Shown: piece by piece, positions 5,676-5,692 of the stretch
Numbering within the stretch: position 1 is the stretch's first letter
How the letters are laid out: the number at the start of each line of letters is the position of its first letter
DNA from: Acidobacteriota bacterium
Lineage (GTDB): Bacteria; Acidobacteriota; UBA4820; DSQY01
Assembly (NCBI GenBank): GCA_022759065.1
Contig: JAEMPZ010000217.1
Coordinates: forward strand, 1-5,692
Direction: 5' to 3'
Length of the DNA stretch: 5,692 nucleotides
Notes under the pieces: generated by a model
What the model saw: the letters and a program-made list of their open reading frames with translations, nothing else
Databases searched by the model: none
Told to the model about the DNA's origin: nothing
Program-made: the position numbers and the translations under genes

Positions 5676-5692
5676 AGAGATACATTCACCAC

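Noticed and set aside
1..5692. CRISPR arrays, insertion sequences, integrase or attachment site at the tRNA
   Set aside because: No direct repeat arrays, transposase motifs or terminal inverted repeats were seen. The tRNA 3' end, where an integration site would lie, is outside the window.

Overview
The window is G+C-rich bacterial chromosome with dense genes. It holds three units: (1) a minus-strand tRNA-Gly(GCC) at the left edge; (2) a minus-strand block made of a large outer-membrane patatin-like phospholipase followed by a compact cluster of three small genes (a 63-aa protein I do not recognise, a YbjQ/UPF0145 protein and a 59-aa Arc-type ribbon-helix-helix protein); (3) a plus-strand pta-ackA pair. 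A protein with a signal peptide, patatin domain, POTRA domain and C-terminal beta-barrel ending in Phe means an outer membrane, so the organism is a diderm (Gram-negative type) bacterium. The short, single-domain Pta next to AckA fits an anaerobic or facultative organism that makes ATP by releasing acetate. I cannot name the phylum from the sequence alone; a deltaproteobacterium-like or other environmental diderm lineage is a guess.

Layout: 1-71 tRNA-Gly (minus, cut at its 3' end by the window edge), with its own TTGACA promoter at 82-111. 112-262 is non-coding and contains a strong 11-bp-stem hairpin (121-152) between the Arc-like gene and the tRNA promoter. 263-442 Arc-like gene (TTG start), 454-780 ybjQ and 790-981 orphan gene are read in the order orphan, ybjQ, arc-like, with 8-11 nt gaps and a Shine-Dalgarno for each. 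A near-perfect sigma-70 promoter (TTGACA, 17 nt, TATCAT) at 1005-1033 drives this cluster from just beyond the stop of the patatin gene (1041-3257). 3258-3378 is a divergent intergenic region with a palindromic AGTATACT that can act as a -10 box on either strand. pta (3379-4374, best start GTG) and ackA (4455-5675) run to the right with an 80-nt gap containing competing inverted repeats. No gene-free stretch is longer than 300 bases.

How the genes work together: Pta converts acetyl-CoA plus phosphate to acetyl phosphate and AckA turns that into acetate plus ATP (or the reverse). Both carry every catalytic residue I could check. The patatin-POTRA-barrel protein has the architecture of type Vd autotransporters such as PlpD. 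The small-gene cluster has no known function; its own promoter, tight spacing and an encoded DNA-binding protein suggest a small, perhaps self-regulated unit. It is the least ordinary part of the window, but nothing here proves a new biological system.
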